Source of the DNA: Pseudonocardia nematodicida
Lineage (GTDB): Bacteria; Actinomycetota; Actinomycetes; Mycobacteriales; Pseudonocardiaceae
Direction: 5' to 3'
DNA: 64,000 nucleotides
Assembly (NCBI RefSeq): GCF_040105385.1
Contig: NZ_JBEDNQ010000011.1
Span: forward strand, 124,001 to 188,000
Part shown: positions 16,703-25,715 of the stretch, piece after piece
Layout of the letters: each line of letters begins with the position of its first letter
Position numbering within the stretch: the first letter of the stretch is position 1
Notes under the pieces: model-generated
What the model saw: only the letters and a program-made list of their open reading frames with translations
What the model was told of the DNA's origin: nothing
The model's database searches: none
Made by a program: the position numbers and the translations under genes

Positions 16703-17286
16703 GACCTGAGCCGGTCAGCGTCGTCGTCGAGGAGGGTCGTGATCGACTGCTCGGCGAAGCGCTCCCAGGCCGCGCGGCTCCACCCCCGCCGGACGACCAG
16801 CAGCTGGTGGGTCTCGACGCCCAGCAGCGCGTAGAGCAGGTCGGCCAGCTCGTCGCGCCGGTCGGCGTCGATGCGCCGGGCCAGCTCGCGGCAGGTCTCG
16901 ACGCGCTGGGCGTGCAGCCGCTCGAGCAGCTCGCCGACCGCCGGGTCCGACGCCGCCGACGCGACGACCGCGAGGACCGGAGCGGCCCGTTCGGTCGAGA
17001 CGGCGAGCTGTCCGACGGTCCGTCGGACCGCCTCGGCGCGGGACAGGGTCGGCAGCTCGGTGGCCCAGTCCCGGTCCAGGAGTGCGACGGCGTCCCCGTC
17101 GCCGGCGACGTCGCGGTCCTGGAGTGCCGTGAGGATGCCGACCTTGGAGCCGTAGCCGCTGTAGATCGTCTTGAGTGCGACGCCGGCCTCCCGGGCGATG
17201 TCGCCGATCGTCGTGTCGACGAAGCCGCGGTCGAGGAAGAGCGCGCGCGCGGCGTCGAGGACCCGTTGCCGTGGCGGCGTGGGCAT
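16699..17286 (-). CDS. TetR family transcriptional regulator
   Basis: A 195-residue repressor. The HTH spans residues 7-50, with TTIGDIAREAGVALKTIYSGYGSK as the recognition part, reduced here to its key residues T26, I27, G34, T40, Y42 and K48. The C-terminal half is the ligand and dimerisation domain. The ATG at 17286 is preferred over a GTG 6 nt upstream because AAGGTGA sits at the right distance. It heads an operon with the SRPBCC gene and is divergent from the gene at 17367. A two-site operator lies in between, so autoregulation and control of both sides are likely. Confidence 0.9.
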   Translation of the reverse strand: MPTPPRQRVLDAARALFLDRGFVDTTIGDIAREAGVALKTIYSGYGSKVGILTALQDRDVAGDGDAVALLDRDWATELPTLSRAEAVRRTVGQLAVSTERAAPVLAVVASAASDPAVGELLERLHAQRVETCRELARRIDADRRDELADLLYALLGVETHQLLVVRRGWSRAAWERFAEQSITTLLDDDADRLRS

Positions 17287-17309
17287 CCGCACTCACCTTG
17301 TCTTCGAGG

Positions 17310-17348
17310 AGAATCTCGTTCTACCTTCGTACGGGAGAACGAGATTCT
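17310..17348. promoter_or_regulatory. Two inverted TetR operator sites
   Basis: AGAATCTCGTTCT (17310-17322) recurs as its exact reverse complement AGAACGAGATTCT (17336-17348). Each copy is itself a near-palindrome (AGAA-N5-TTCT). Centre spacing is 26 bp. The block lies between the divergent TetR and 17367 genes, as expected for binding of two TetR dimers. Confidence 0.75.
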
Positions 17349-17366
17349 ACCTCTGGAGGGGTCGCC

Positions 17367-17897
17367 ATGTCCGTCAGTGTGTTGTTCGAGGGCCCGGGTT
17401 CGGCCGTGGCGGAGGTCGCTGGGGTGCGGTACGTGGAGGTCGCACGCGACCGGGTGGCCGCGGTGGCCGCGGAGGAGACCGCGCGCGGCGCCGGCCGGGT
17501 CGAGCTCTGCGGCGCGCTCGGACCGGTGCCGCACGCCGCCGTCCGGCGGGCGGTCGGGGACCGGGCCGAGGTCGGCGCGGTGATGTACGGGTTCGAGTCG
17601 CTCGAGGCCACGACCTCGTTCAAGCAGCGCTTCGCCGCGGGTGAGCAGCTGCGTGCGGCGTTCCTGATCGCCGCACCGGCCGGGACGCCCGGGGGTGACC
17701 GGGTCGAGGTCGCCGGTACGACGGTCGCGACGATCGGTGATCCCGCCCAGGCGGCGAGGCTGGCGAGGGAGCTGGCGGCCGAGGGGGTCGAGCTGTTCGA
17801 GCTGCACGGCGCACCCGCGCCCGAGGCCGCCGCGGCGGTGATCGACGCCGTCGGTGAGCGCGTGGCCGTCGGGCTCGCGCTCTACCCCGCGCGCTGA
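17367..17897 (+). CDS. Conserved hypothetical protein with internal duplication
   Basis: A 176-residue soluble protein that I cannot assign to a family with confidence; it may belong to one of the small DUF6506-like families. It consists of two similar halves. RVELCGALGPVP near residue 47 parallels VELFELHGAPAP near 136. The pieces AVRRAVGDRAEVGAVMYG and AVIDAVGERVAVGLALYP also align. This suggests a tandemly duplicated alpha/beta unit of about 75-80 residues. ATG with GGAGGGG 5-11 nt upstream. Divergent from TetR and facing the double operator, so it is probably the main target of the repressor. Co-function with the SRPBCC protein is inferred. Confidence 0.75.
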   Translation: MSVSVLFEGPGSAVAEVAGVRYVEVARDRVAAVAAEETARGAGRVELCGALGPVPHAAVRRAVGDRAEVGAVMYGFESLEATTSFKQRFAAGEQLRAAFLIAAPAGTPGGDRVEVAGTTVATIGDPAQAARLARELAAEGVELFELHGAPAPEAAAAVIDAVGERVAVGLALYPAR

Positions 17898-17965
17898 CCG
17901 CGGCGCGGCCGTCGGCGGATACAGCAGAGTAGTTCGATCAAGCGGGCTGAACCCTCACGTACCCC

Positions 17966-20311
17966 TCAGCGGTCGAACGTTGCCAGGAAGCGGTCACGGA
18001 AGGTCTCCATGGGGGCGGCCTGCGCCGTCGGTGCGGGTTTCAGGCCGGGCGTCCAGCCCCATCCGGCGACGCGGTCCAGCACCGCGGAGTCCCGGGTGAT
18101 GATCGAGATCGGGACGTCCCGGCCGCCGTCCGGCCCGGTGACGACCGAGACGGGCTGGTGGTCCCCGAGCACCACGACGACGAGGTCGTCGTCGCCGAAG
18201 CGCTTGACCCAGTCGAGCACCGTCCGCAGCGAGTACTCGGTCGCGTGCACGTAGTCGTCCCGGACCGCGGCCGGGTCCCCGCCGAAGACCGAGTCGAAGC
18301 TGCGCCCGCCCCCGGCGTGGCCGTCGTAGACCGCGCCGTCGCCGATCGCGTCCCAGGGCAGCGTCGGCGGGACCGGGGTCCACGGGGCGTGGCTGGAGGT
18401 CAGCGCGATCTCGGCCATCAGCGGCCCGCGGTCGGTGCGCTGGTACTCGAGGCGGTTGAACGCCGACAGGGTGTACTGGTCCGGCATCGGCGACCAGCTG
18501 AACGACGGGCCGCGGTAGCCCAGGCCGTCGTCGGTGGAGGCGTGCACCCGCTGGTGGCCGTAGAAGGACGCCTCGGGCCAGGCCCGCGTCGTCCCGGGCA
18601 TGACCGCGGTGGTCTCCCAGCCGGCGTCGCGGAACGCGCGGGGCAGGGTCAGCCGGTCCGAGGAGACGAGCTGGTCGTGGCGGCCCTCGTCGTCGATGCG
18701 GAGCCCGGAGAACAGCGTCGCGTGCGCCAGCCAGCTGCCGCCGCCGGTCACCGGTGAGCTGAGGAACCTGCTGCGGGAGGCGAACCCGGCGGCGCCCAGG
18801 CGGTCGTCGCCCTCGGCGAGGACCGGGTCGATCCTCGGCGCCATCGCCGGGTCCTCGACGGCGGACCGCCCGTAGCTCTCCACGACGGTGAACACGACGT
18901 CCTTGCCGCGCAGGGCGCCCAGCAGCCGGTCGCCGGGGACGTCGGCGTAGGCGTCGACGGCGGCCTCGTCGGCGAAGGCGGCCCGGTCGCGGAGCGCGGC
19001 GGGGAGATCGGCCGCCCGGTCGCGTACCTGCGCGACGCCGTCCGCCGCGGCCAGCGGGGCCCCGGGCACGAGCTGGCCGCCGACCCCGGCCCACAGCACG
19101 ATCCACGCCGTGCCGAGCAGCGCCGCCGCCGACAGCGTGGCCGGCCGGTGCCGGGCCGCCAGGCGACCGAGCCGCAGCAGGGCGGCCGCCGCCGCGACCG
19201 GCAGTGCGAGCGCCGCCAGCACGGCCCCGGCCGCCGCGACGAGCGCGCCGGTCGGCCCGACGGTGCCCTGCAGGAACTCCTGTGCGTTGCGCAGCAGCAC
19301 CCAGTCCGAGACCGGGTCGAACGGGCGGTCCAGTGCCTTCAGGAACCCGATGTCGAGGAGCTTGAACAGCCCGATCACGGCGACCGCCGCGCCGCCGGCG
19401 ACGGCCACCGCCCGCCGCAGCCGCGCCGGCAGCACCGCGAGGACCACGCCGCCGGCGACGACCTCGATCGGCAGGCGCACGAACCCGAGCGGTTCGACCC
19501 CCTCCGGGACGCCCGGCAGCACCAGCACCCCGACGACGAGCGCGGCGCCCGCCCCGGTGAGCAGCCCGGACCCGGCGACCCACCAGCGGACCGGGTGTTC
19601 CGGGGCCACCCGCCACCGCCAGGCGACCGACGACGCGAACGACCACACGAGCGCGATCAGGGCGACCCCGATCGCCGGCCGCTCCACCATCGGCGGCCAC
19701 ACGCCGGCCGCCACGACGACCAGGACGACGCCCTGCAGCGCCGCCACCACCTTCGCCGAGCGCAGCTCCGGGAGCTCGCCGCGCAGCCAGGGCAGCACCC
19801 GGCCGGCGGCGGCGTAGGCGTAGCGCATCAGGCCGATCGCGAGCACCCACCAGGGGCCGGTCGTGACGGCGACGTGCACCGACAGCACCAGCAGCAGGAA
19901 CGCGTCGGTCTCCATGTCGAACCGCGCACCGCACGCCGAGACGGTGCCGGTGCGCCGGGCGACCGGCCCGTCCACCGCGTCGAGGAGCAGCGCGACGCCG
20001 GCGAGCACGACCAGCGCGACGCCTGCCGTGCCGCCGCGCCCCACCAGCGCGGCCGCGCCGATCACGAGCACCCCGCGGGCGAGCGTCACCGCCCCCGCCG
20101 GACCGAACGTCGTCGTCCGCGTCCGGTGCGCCGCGCGGGCCAGCACAGCGACGGCCGCTACGCCGAGGACCGCCCCGGCGGTGACCCGGACGGCGCCGAT
20201 CCCGGTGCCGGCGGCCAGCAGCGCGAGCAGGGCGGCGAGCAGCGCGGCGGCGCCGCCCAGCTGACGGAGGAGCGGGGCGACGGCCGCGAACCGGGGGGAG
20301 CGATGCAGCAC
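17966..20311 (-). CDS. Fused CDP-alcohol phosphotransferase / sulfatase-fold membrane protein
   Basis: About 781 residues in two parts. The N-terminal part has the complete CDP-alcohol phosphatidyltransferase motif D-x2-DG-x2-AR-x8-G-x3-D-x3-D at residues 111-136 and several helices around it. A second hydrophobic stretch of roughly ten helices follows to about 480. The C-terminal part (from about 515) is an alkaline-phosphatase/sulfatase domain of the LtaS/EptA type, with VVESYGRS, a probable nucleophile in GGGSWLAHATLFSG and metal ligands in LGDHQPVSV. It could add and move alcohol-phosphate groups during lipid or glycan synthesis (inference). The start is uncertain: GTG 20311 is chosen because the sequence becomes protein-like there, and GTG 20353 is an alternative. 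Confidence 0.8.
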   Translation of the reverse strand: MLHRSPRFAAVAPLLRQLGGAAALLAALLALLAAGTGIGAVRVTAGAVLGVAAVAVLARAAHRTRTTTFGPAGAVTLARGVLVIGAAALVGRGGTAGVALVVLAGVALLLDAVDGPVARRTGTVSACGARFDMETDAFLLLVLSVHVAVTTGPWWVLAIGLMRYAYAAAGRVLPWLRGELPELRSAKVVAALQGVVLVVVAAGVWPPMVERPAIGVALIALVWSFASSVAWRWRVAPEHPVRWWVAGSGLLTGAGAALVVGVLVLPGVPEGVEPLGFVRLPIEVVAGGVVLAVLPARLRRAVAVAGGAAVAVIGLFKLLDIGFLKALDRPFDPVSDWVLLRNAQEFLQGTVGPTGALVAAAGAVLAALALPVAAAAALLRLGRLAARHRPATLSAAALLGTAWIVLWAGVGGQLVPGAPLAAADGVAQVRDRAADLPAALRDRAAFADEAAVDAYADVPGDRLLGALRGKDVVFTVVESYGRSAVEDPAMAPRIDPVLAEGDDRLGAAGFASRSRFLSSPVTGGGSWLAHATLFSGLRIDDEGRHDQLVSSDRLTLPRAFRDAGWETTAVMPGTTRAWPEASFYGHQRVHASTDDGLGYRGPSFSWSPMPDQYTLSAFNRLEYQRTDRGPLMAEIALTSSHAPWTPVPPTLPWDAIGDGAVYDGHAGGGRSFDSVFGGDPAAVRDDYVHATEYSLRTVLDWVKRFGDDDLVVVVLGDHQPVSVVTGPDGGRDVPISIITRDSAVLDRVAGWGWTPGLKPAPTAQAAPMETFRDRFLATFDR

Positions 20312-20489
20312 GACCGGCAAGGATGCCCCAGCAACGGGTGGCGCAGCGCCATGCACCCGTGCGCGATGAAACGATTCCGCCGTTGCTCGGATGCGGGGCA
20401 GGGCCGAACGGCCGTGCGCACAGTCCTCGGCGTCGGAACCCCCGCGACGTCGACGGGATACCCGCGTCACCGTTCGCCGTGATGACGGG

Positions 20490-21680
20490 TCACGGCGGCG
20501 GGGGCAGCTCGAACTCGTCCGCGGGCGATCCGAGACCGCGCAGCGCGACGGCCCCGACCCGTCGCGCCGCGGGGGATCCGGCGATCCGGATCGCGGTGCG
20601 CTGCACCCGGAGCCCGGCCCGGGTACGCGGGTAGACGAACCCGAAGAGGCTGGTCGGCAGGGACTGCGCCCGCTCGACGTAGGGGCGCATGAGGCGTTCG
20701 TAGGCGGCGAAGGCGTCGCGGTGGTCGTGGCAGCGGGTCAGCTCCCCGGCGAGCACGTACGCGCCGACCAGGGCGAGGCTGGTGCTCATCCCGCTCACCG
20801 GCGACGAGCAGAACGCCGTGTCACCGATCAACGCGACCCGGCCGCGGCTCCAGCTGGGCAGCCGCATCTGCCCGACGGTGTCGAGCACGAACGGGGTGTC
20901 GTCGAGCACGGCCAGCACCCGGTCGATCTCCCAGCCGGCACCGGCGAAGGTGCGGCGCAGCACCGTCGCCTGGTCGGCGCGGTCGAGATCCTCCAGGCCC
21001 CGCACCGCCGAACGCAGGGCGAGCCCGGCCCGGAGGGTGCCGTGGTTGTCCGGGCGCAGCCACAGGACCCGGCTGCCGGTCGCGGCGTATACCCGCCACC
21101 AGTCGTCGTCGGCGGGGGTGCGCGGGATCGTCAGGTAGGCGATGTGCATGCCCAGCTCGCTGATCCGCGCTCCGGGCAGGACCAGTTTCCTGGTGTGCGA
21201 CGAGAGGCCCTCGGCGAGGACGACGACGTCGAACTCCCGCTCGTCGCCGTGCGCGAACCCGACCCGGACGTGGGTACCGAGGTCGTCGAGGTCGGCGATC
21301 TGGTCGCCGTAGACGTACTCGACGCCCGCGCGGGTGTGCTCGACGAGCAGGTCGGCGAGGTCGCCGCGCAGTATCTCCAACTCCGCGGTGGCGCCGTCGG
21401 TGTCCCCGGTGCCCGCCCCGAACTCGGCGAGCCGGTGGCCGCCGTCGTCGACGAAGGCGATGCCGCGCTCACCGGTCCCCGCGGCGCGGACGGTCTCCTG
21501 GAGATCCATCCGGCGCAGCACCTCGCGGGCGGCGCCGCGGACGTCGATGTTCTGGCCGCCCTCGCGCACACCGTCGAACCGCTCGACGACGGTGACCGAC
21601 CAGCCGTACCGGGTCAGCCACCAGGCCAGGGCGGGGCCGGCGATGCTCGCGCCGGAGATCAGGACGCGGTGTGGGCGCAC
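20490..21680 (-). CDS. FAD-dependent monooxygenase (aromatic hydroxylase type)
   Basis: A 396-residue class A flavoprotein monooxygenase, TetX/PHBH-like. The dinucleotide motif is ISGASIAGPALA at residues 8-19 with ERFDG after the second strand. The GD motif RVALIGDTAFCSSPVSGMS is in the second half and contacts FAD and NAD(P)H. The GTG start at 21680 has AAGGGG about 8 nt upstream. It is 20 bp after an alpha/beta hydrolase gene on the same strand, so the pair forms an operon that might hydroxylate and then hydrolyse a substrate, or reverse. The substrate is unknown. Confidence 0.88.
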   Translation of the reverse strand: MRPHRVLISGASIAGPALAWWLTRYGWSVTVVERFDGVREGGQNIDVRGAAREVLRRMDLQETVRAAGTGERGIAFVDDGGHRLAEFGAGTGDTDGATAELEILRGDLADLLVEHTRAGVEYVYGDQIADLDDLGTHVRVGFAHGDEREFDVVVLAEGLSSHTRKLVLPGARISELGMHIAYLTIPRTPADDDWWRVYAATGSRVLWLRPDNHGTLRAGLALRSAVRGLEDLDRADQATVLRRTFAGAGWEIDRVLAVLDDTPFVLDTVGQMRLPSWSRGRVALIGDTAFCSSPVSGMSTSLALVGAYVLAGELTRCHDHRDAFAAYERLMRPYVERAQSLPTSLFGFVYPRTRAGLRVQRTAIRIAGSPAARRVGAVALRGLGSPADEFELPPPP

Positions 21681-21700
21681 GAGGACCCCTTCGCCGGTCC

Positions 21701-22489
21701 TCAGGCGGTGGACAGGAAGTCCAGCACGGCAGGGCCCGCGACGGACCGGTACTCGTCGAAGTAGGCGTGCCGGGCACCGTCGACCATTCTCAGTCGCGCA
21801 CAGGGGATCCGCTCGGCGAGCACGGGGGCGTTCGCGGCGGGATTGAGCCGGTCGTCGGTGCCGTGCAGCACGAGGGTGGGGGCGGCGATCGCGCCCAGCA
21901 GCGTGGCGCCGTCGTGCCCGTCGCTGGCGCGCAGGTGCCCCCGCCGGGCGTTCGGCGCCATCGTCGGGTCGCCGAGGACGCGGTACGGGCCGCGACGGGT
22001 CGCCAGTCCGGCCGGGGTGTACATCAACTCCAGCAGTGCCTGCCGGGCCGCGGTCCGGTCGGACTGCGCCAGCTGCCGGCGCACCTCGGCGTCGCGCTCG
22101 ACGCCGAGCCGGCCACCGGGCGAGGTGCACCCCAGGGCGAGACCACGGACCCGGTCCGGGTGGTGGGCGGCCAGGCACTGCGCGACCCGGCCGCCCATCG
22201 AGGTGCCGTAGACGTCGGCCCGGTCGACGCCGAGATCGTCGAGGACGGCGACGACGTCCCGGGCGAAGATCTCCGTGCTGTAGCCCTCGCGCGGGGAGTC
22301 GCTGCGGCCGGTGCCGCGGTAGTCGAGGGTGATGGTGGTGTGCGTGGCCTCGAAGTCGGCGCGCACGTCGTCCCACCAGTGGTGGTTGTTCGCCTGTCCG
22401 GCCAGCAGCACCAGGGGTGGGCCCTGGCCCGCGTGCTGGTGGGCGATCCGTACGCCGTCGGACGCCTCGCAGATCTGCTCGGACGGCAC
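21701..22489 (-). CDS. Alpha/beta fold hydrolase
   Basis: A 262-residue hydrolase with the oxyanion region LVLLAGQANNHHWWDD, LDYRGTGRS before helix B, nucleophile Ser97 in YGTSMGG, Asp in LHGTDDRLNP and His in GARHAYFDEY. The length and architecture fit esterases or ring-cleavage hydrolases such as 3-oxoadipate enol-lactonase relatives. The GTG at 22489 has GAGGAGG upstream at good spacing; the frame runs 50 codons further upstream but is Arg-rich and not family-like. First gene of the two-gene operon with the flavin monooxygenase. Confidence 0.88.
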   Translation of the reverse strand: MPSEQICEASDGVRIAHQHAGQGPPLVLLAGQANNHHWWDDVRADFEATHTTITLDYRGTGRSDSPREGYSTEIFARDVVAVLDDLGVDRADVYGTSMGGRVAQCLAAHHPDRVRGLALGCTSPGGRLGVERDAEVRRQLAQSDRTAARQALLELMYTPAGLATRRGPYRVLGDPTMAPNARRGHLRASDGHDGATLLGAIAAPTLVLHGTDDRLNPAANAPVLAERIPCARLRMVDGARHAYFDEYRSVAGPAVLDFLSTA

Positions 22490-22602
22490 GTGTCGCGACC
22501 TCCTCGATCGTTCCGGGCGCCTTCCATCGTGCCGCCGGTGATCGCGGTGTGCGGATCGGGGGCGCTCCTGGAGACGACCGGTCCCTGCCGGGAGCTGGGA
22601 CG

Positions 22603-24051
22603 TCAGGGCGCTGCGCGGCCGGCGCGCGTCGACCAGCACTGCACCCGGCGGACGAACAGTGCCGTCGCGGCCGCCGCGATGACGGCGAGCGCCACCGTGA
22701 ACGCCGGGAAGAGGTAGGCGGCCTGCAGCCAGGTGACGTCACGACCGCGGAAGAGCGTGCGTACGACGGGAGCCATGGCCCCGAGCAGACCGACCGGAGC
22801 CAGGAGTGGGATCACGCGGAACGCGAACCCCCAGCGGCTACTGCGCCGTGCCGCCCACGTCGGCGCCCGACGGATCCCGGCGGCGGCCAGGGCGACGGCA
22901 CCGGCCGACACCGCGGCGAGGGCGGCGTCGATCCCGGCGCCGGGGTCGGCCGGCGGCGGCGACGGCGTCCGGTCGGCCAGCGCGATGATCCGCCGGGCGA
23001 TCTCGTGCGCGTCGCCGTGGGCCGCGCCGGTGTTCGCCAGGACCGCGACACCGATCCCCGCGTCCGGCAGCACCGCCTGGTGGGCGGTGGAGGTGAAGAT
23101 GTCCCCGCCGTGCGAGACGCTCCGCTGCCCGCCCGGGGTCGTGCCGGTGTCCCAGCCGAGTCCGTAGCCGCCCGAGGCCGGTGACGGCGTGTGCATCGCG
23201 GTGATCGAGGCCGGGGAGACGACCGCGGGCCGGTGTCCGGACTGCGCGAGCAGCCACCCGGCCAGGTCGTGGGCGCTGCTCAGCACGCCCCCGGACCCTG
23301 TGCCGAACGCGGGCGGCTCCGGCAGTGCGACCGCCCGGCCCAGTACCCGCAGGTGTCCCCATGCCGACGGCGGCAGCTCGTCGGCGGTGGCGATCGTCCG
23401 GCTGTCCGTCATGCCCAGCGGCCCGAACACGTGGGTGTCGAGCCGGGTCGCGAACGGCTGCCCGCTCACGACCTCGACGATCCGGGCCGCGATCTGGACG
23501 TTGGGGTTGTAGTACTCCCAGGTGCTCCCGGGGTCGTGCTCCGGCGCGCGGCCGCGGAAGCTCGCGACGGAACCGGCGAGATCGTCGGGCTGCGGGCGGC
23601 TGAACTGCGGGAGGGTCGCGTCGGTCAGGCCGGAGGTCTGGTCGAGCAGCTGCCGGAGGGTGATCCTCGCCCAGCGCGGGTCGTCCGACCCGGCGTCCGG
23701 CAGGTGTGTCCGAAGAGGATCGTCGAGGCCCAGCCGGCCGTCCTCGACGAGCTGCAGGACGGCGAGCGCGGTGAACGACTTGCTGAGCGACGCCGTCGCC
23801 ATCGTGGAGTGCGGGGTGACCGGCGCGCCGTCGGGGGAGTGCCCGTACCCGGCGACGTGCAGGATCTCCTCCCCGCGGGTGACCGCCACGGCGACCCCGG
23901 GCACGGCCACCGCCGCCCGGTACTCCTCGACGACCCGGTCGACCGCGGCCGGCGTGACGTCGGCGCCGGGTGCGACGGCGGCGGGCGGCGGAACGGGAGC
24001 GGGCAGCACGGACAGGGCGACGGCCAGGACCGCACCATGGAGAGTCGGCAT
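22603..24051 (-). CDS. Serine hydrolase (class C beta-lactamase fold) with C-terminal membrane part
   Basis: A 482-residue protein. A signal-like hydrophobic N terminus precedes the beta-lactamase/transpeptidase fold. Ser88-x-x-Lys91 lies in TASLSKSF, the Tyr-x-Asn element is in WEYYNPN, and the third motif is SHGGDIF. After about residue 375 there are three or four hydrophobic helices, so the catalytic domain is likely outside and tethered by the tail. Relatives are D-aminopeptidases, esterases and penicillin-binding-like enzymes. The ATG at 24051 gives the signal peptide; a GTG one codon upstream is possible. Whether it attacks peptidoglycan or small esters cannot be decided. Confidence 0.85.
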   Translation of the reverse strand: MPTLHGAVLAVALSVLPAPVPPPAAVAPGADVTPAAVDRVVEEYRAAVAVPGVAVAVTRGEEILHVAGYGHSPDGAPVTPHSTMATASLSKSFTALAVLQLVEDGRLGLDDPLRTHLPDAGSDDPRWARITLRQLLDQTSGLTDATLPQFSRPQPDDLAGSVASFRGRAPEHDPGSTWEYYNPNVQIAARIVEVVSGQPFATRLDTHVFGPLGMTDSRTIATADELPPSAWGHLRVLGRAVALPEPPAFGTGSGGVLSSAHDLAGWLLAQSGHRPAVVSPASITAMHTPSPASGGYGLGWDTGTTPGGQRSVSHGGDIFTSTAHQAVLPDAGIGVAVLANTGAAHGDAHEIARRIIALADRTPSPPPADPGAGIDAALAAVSAGAVALAAAGIRRAPTWAARRSSRWGFAFRVIPLLAPVGLLGAMAPVVRTLFRGRDVTWLQAAYLFPAFTVALAVIAAAATALFVRRVQCWSTRAGRAAP

Positions 24052-24302
24052 CACCGGACGAGCATCGGTCGCGTCCTCGACCGGGGGATCGGACCACGGT
24101 CCGATCCCGGCGCGCGGTCTGTGGCCGGTGCCGTGTGCCGGAGAGTGGTGTCGCCACCAGGCGCGGGTGACCGGCTGATGTGCCACGGCGCGTCCTTGGC
24201 GACGCCCAACCGGACACCGTGCGAGTCGCGTCCCAGCTGTCGGTGTCGTGGGGCCTCGCCGCTCGTCGCTGATATGTGACCGGTGGTCGCTTATTACTAG
24301 AG

Positions 24303-24318
24303 GGGAACGTGTGTTCGA
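24303..24318 (+). promoter_or_regulatory. LexA-like SOS box upstream of the DUF222/HNH gene
   Basis: GGGAACGTGTGTTCGA has the core GAAC-N4-GTTC of the actinobacterial LexA box and matches 14 of 16 positions of TCGAAC-N4-GTTCGA. It ends 16 bp before the ATG. Several mycobacterial 13E12/DUF222 genes are known to be LexA-controlled. Confidence 0.6.
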
Positions 24319-24334
24319 TCGGAGAATCGGACAC

Positions 24335-25655
24335 ATGACCACCGCCTGGCAGGCCACCGACGAGGATCTCCTCCTCGGTCTGCGCGTTGCCCAGGAGAAT
24401 GTGAACGAGGCGTTCGCGCAGATGGTGGAGCTGATCGGCGAGGCCCGTTCCCGCGGGCTGGCCGAGGCCACGGGCTATAAGGATCTGACGGATCTGTTGC
24501 GGTCGGTGCAGAACGTGTCCCGCTCCACCGCACGAGCCCGGGTGCGGGCGGCCGAGCAGCTGGCTCCGCGCCGGCAGGTGAGCGGGGAGGCGGTGGAGCC
24601 GGATCTGGCGGTGCTGGCCGCCGCGGTCGCCGAGGGCGCGTTGACCCCGGAGCACGTGCGCGAGATCCAGGCCGTGTGCGTTGCCGCCGCATGTCGACGA
24701 GCACCGCGCCCCGCTCGAGGTCGACCTGACCGAGCACGCCCGGAGCCTGGACCCCGACGCGGTGCGTCGGCTGGGTAAGCACGCCCTGGCGCTGCTCGAT
24801 CCGGACGGCGCCCGCCCGCGCGAGCCCAGGCCCACCCGCAACGCGCTGACCCTACGCTCGCTGGGGGAGGGATTCGAGGCACGCGGCTTCTTCGACCGCG
24901 AGTCCGCCGCGATCCTCCGCAGCGCGCTCTCGCCGCTGAGTGCGCCGTGCCCGACCGTCCCGGCCGATGCTGACTGCTGCGCCGACGGCGAGCACACCGG
25001 GCACGAGCCCGGCGAACGCGACCCGCGCTCGACGGCGGAGCGCACCGCCGACGGGCTGGTCGAGCTGGCCCGGCGGATGCTCGCCACCGGCGCGCTCGGG
25101 ACCGAGGCCGGTCAGGCGGTGCAGGTCACGGTCACCGTCCCGTTGGAGACCCTCGTGACGGGCGAGGGTGGGGCGCTGATCGGGTTCGGGGACGGGACGT
25201 TGCGGGCGGCGATCGATGCCGAGGCGGCGTTGCGGCTGGCCTGTGATGCGCGGATGGTGCCGATCGTGCTCGCCTCGACCGGGGAGCCGTTGTTCGTGGG
25301 CCGGGACAAGCGGTGCGCCAACCGGGCCCAGCGCCGGGCACTGGCCCAGCGCGACGGCGGCTGCGCGTTCCCCGGCTGCGACGCCCCGCCGCAGTGGTGT
25401 GTCGCCCACCACGTGCGGCACTGGGCCCACGGCGGCTGCACCGATCTCGACAACCTCGTCCTGCTGTGCTCGCAGCATCACACGCTGATCCACAAGGGCG
25501 ACTGGGTGATCATGATGGACGGCGGGTTCCCGCTGTTCCATCCCCCGCCGTGGGTGCCGGGTGGGCCGCGGCGCAACATGCTGCAGCGCCCGGACCTGGT
25601 CGGGCGGATCCCGGCGCAACGACCACCACCACGGGTCGCCCAGCTCGTGAGCTGA
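24335..25655 (+). pseudogene. DUF222 / HNH endonuclease gene, frameshifted
   Basis: One 13E12-type gene split over two frames. The DUF222 N terminus (MTTAWQATDEDLLLGLRVAQ) is read from 24335. Near 24680-24690 the expected EHVREIQAV-LPPHVDEHR junction is broken: 4 nt lie where about 9 would be expected. The second frame from LPPHVDEHRAPLE continues to the end. The C terminus is intact, with an HNH domain containing CAFPGCDAPPQWCVAHHV, HWAHGGCTDLDNLVLLC and HHTLIHKGDW. A downstream ATG at 24681 could in principle start the second part. Unless there is a sequencing error or programmed shift, no full protein is made. These are nuclease genes of uncertain role, often multicopy. Confidence 0.8.
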
Positions 25656-25702
25656 CCCGATGAACGGCTCGAGGTGTTCGACCGGCTTCGACAGACGCGG
25701 TC

Positions 25703-25708
25703 TAGCGT
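25703..25708 (+). promoter_or_regulatory. -10 element TAGCGT, leaderless promoter of the kinase gene
   Basis: TAGCGT lies 7 nt before the GTG of the histidine kinase gene, and no Shine-Dalgarno sequence is present. The arrangement is the same as at fabG and hemH. Confidence 0.45.
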
Positions 25709-25715
25709 GATATTC

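Noticed and set aside
17323..17335. Single long operator of 39 bp
   Set aside because: Each 13-mer is itself nearly palindromic, so two separate sites are the simpler reading.
23970..24170. Short plus-strand frame upstream of the DUF222 gene
   Set aside because: Arg-rich, no start signal, overlaps the signal-peptide region of the serine hydrolase on the other strand.
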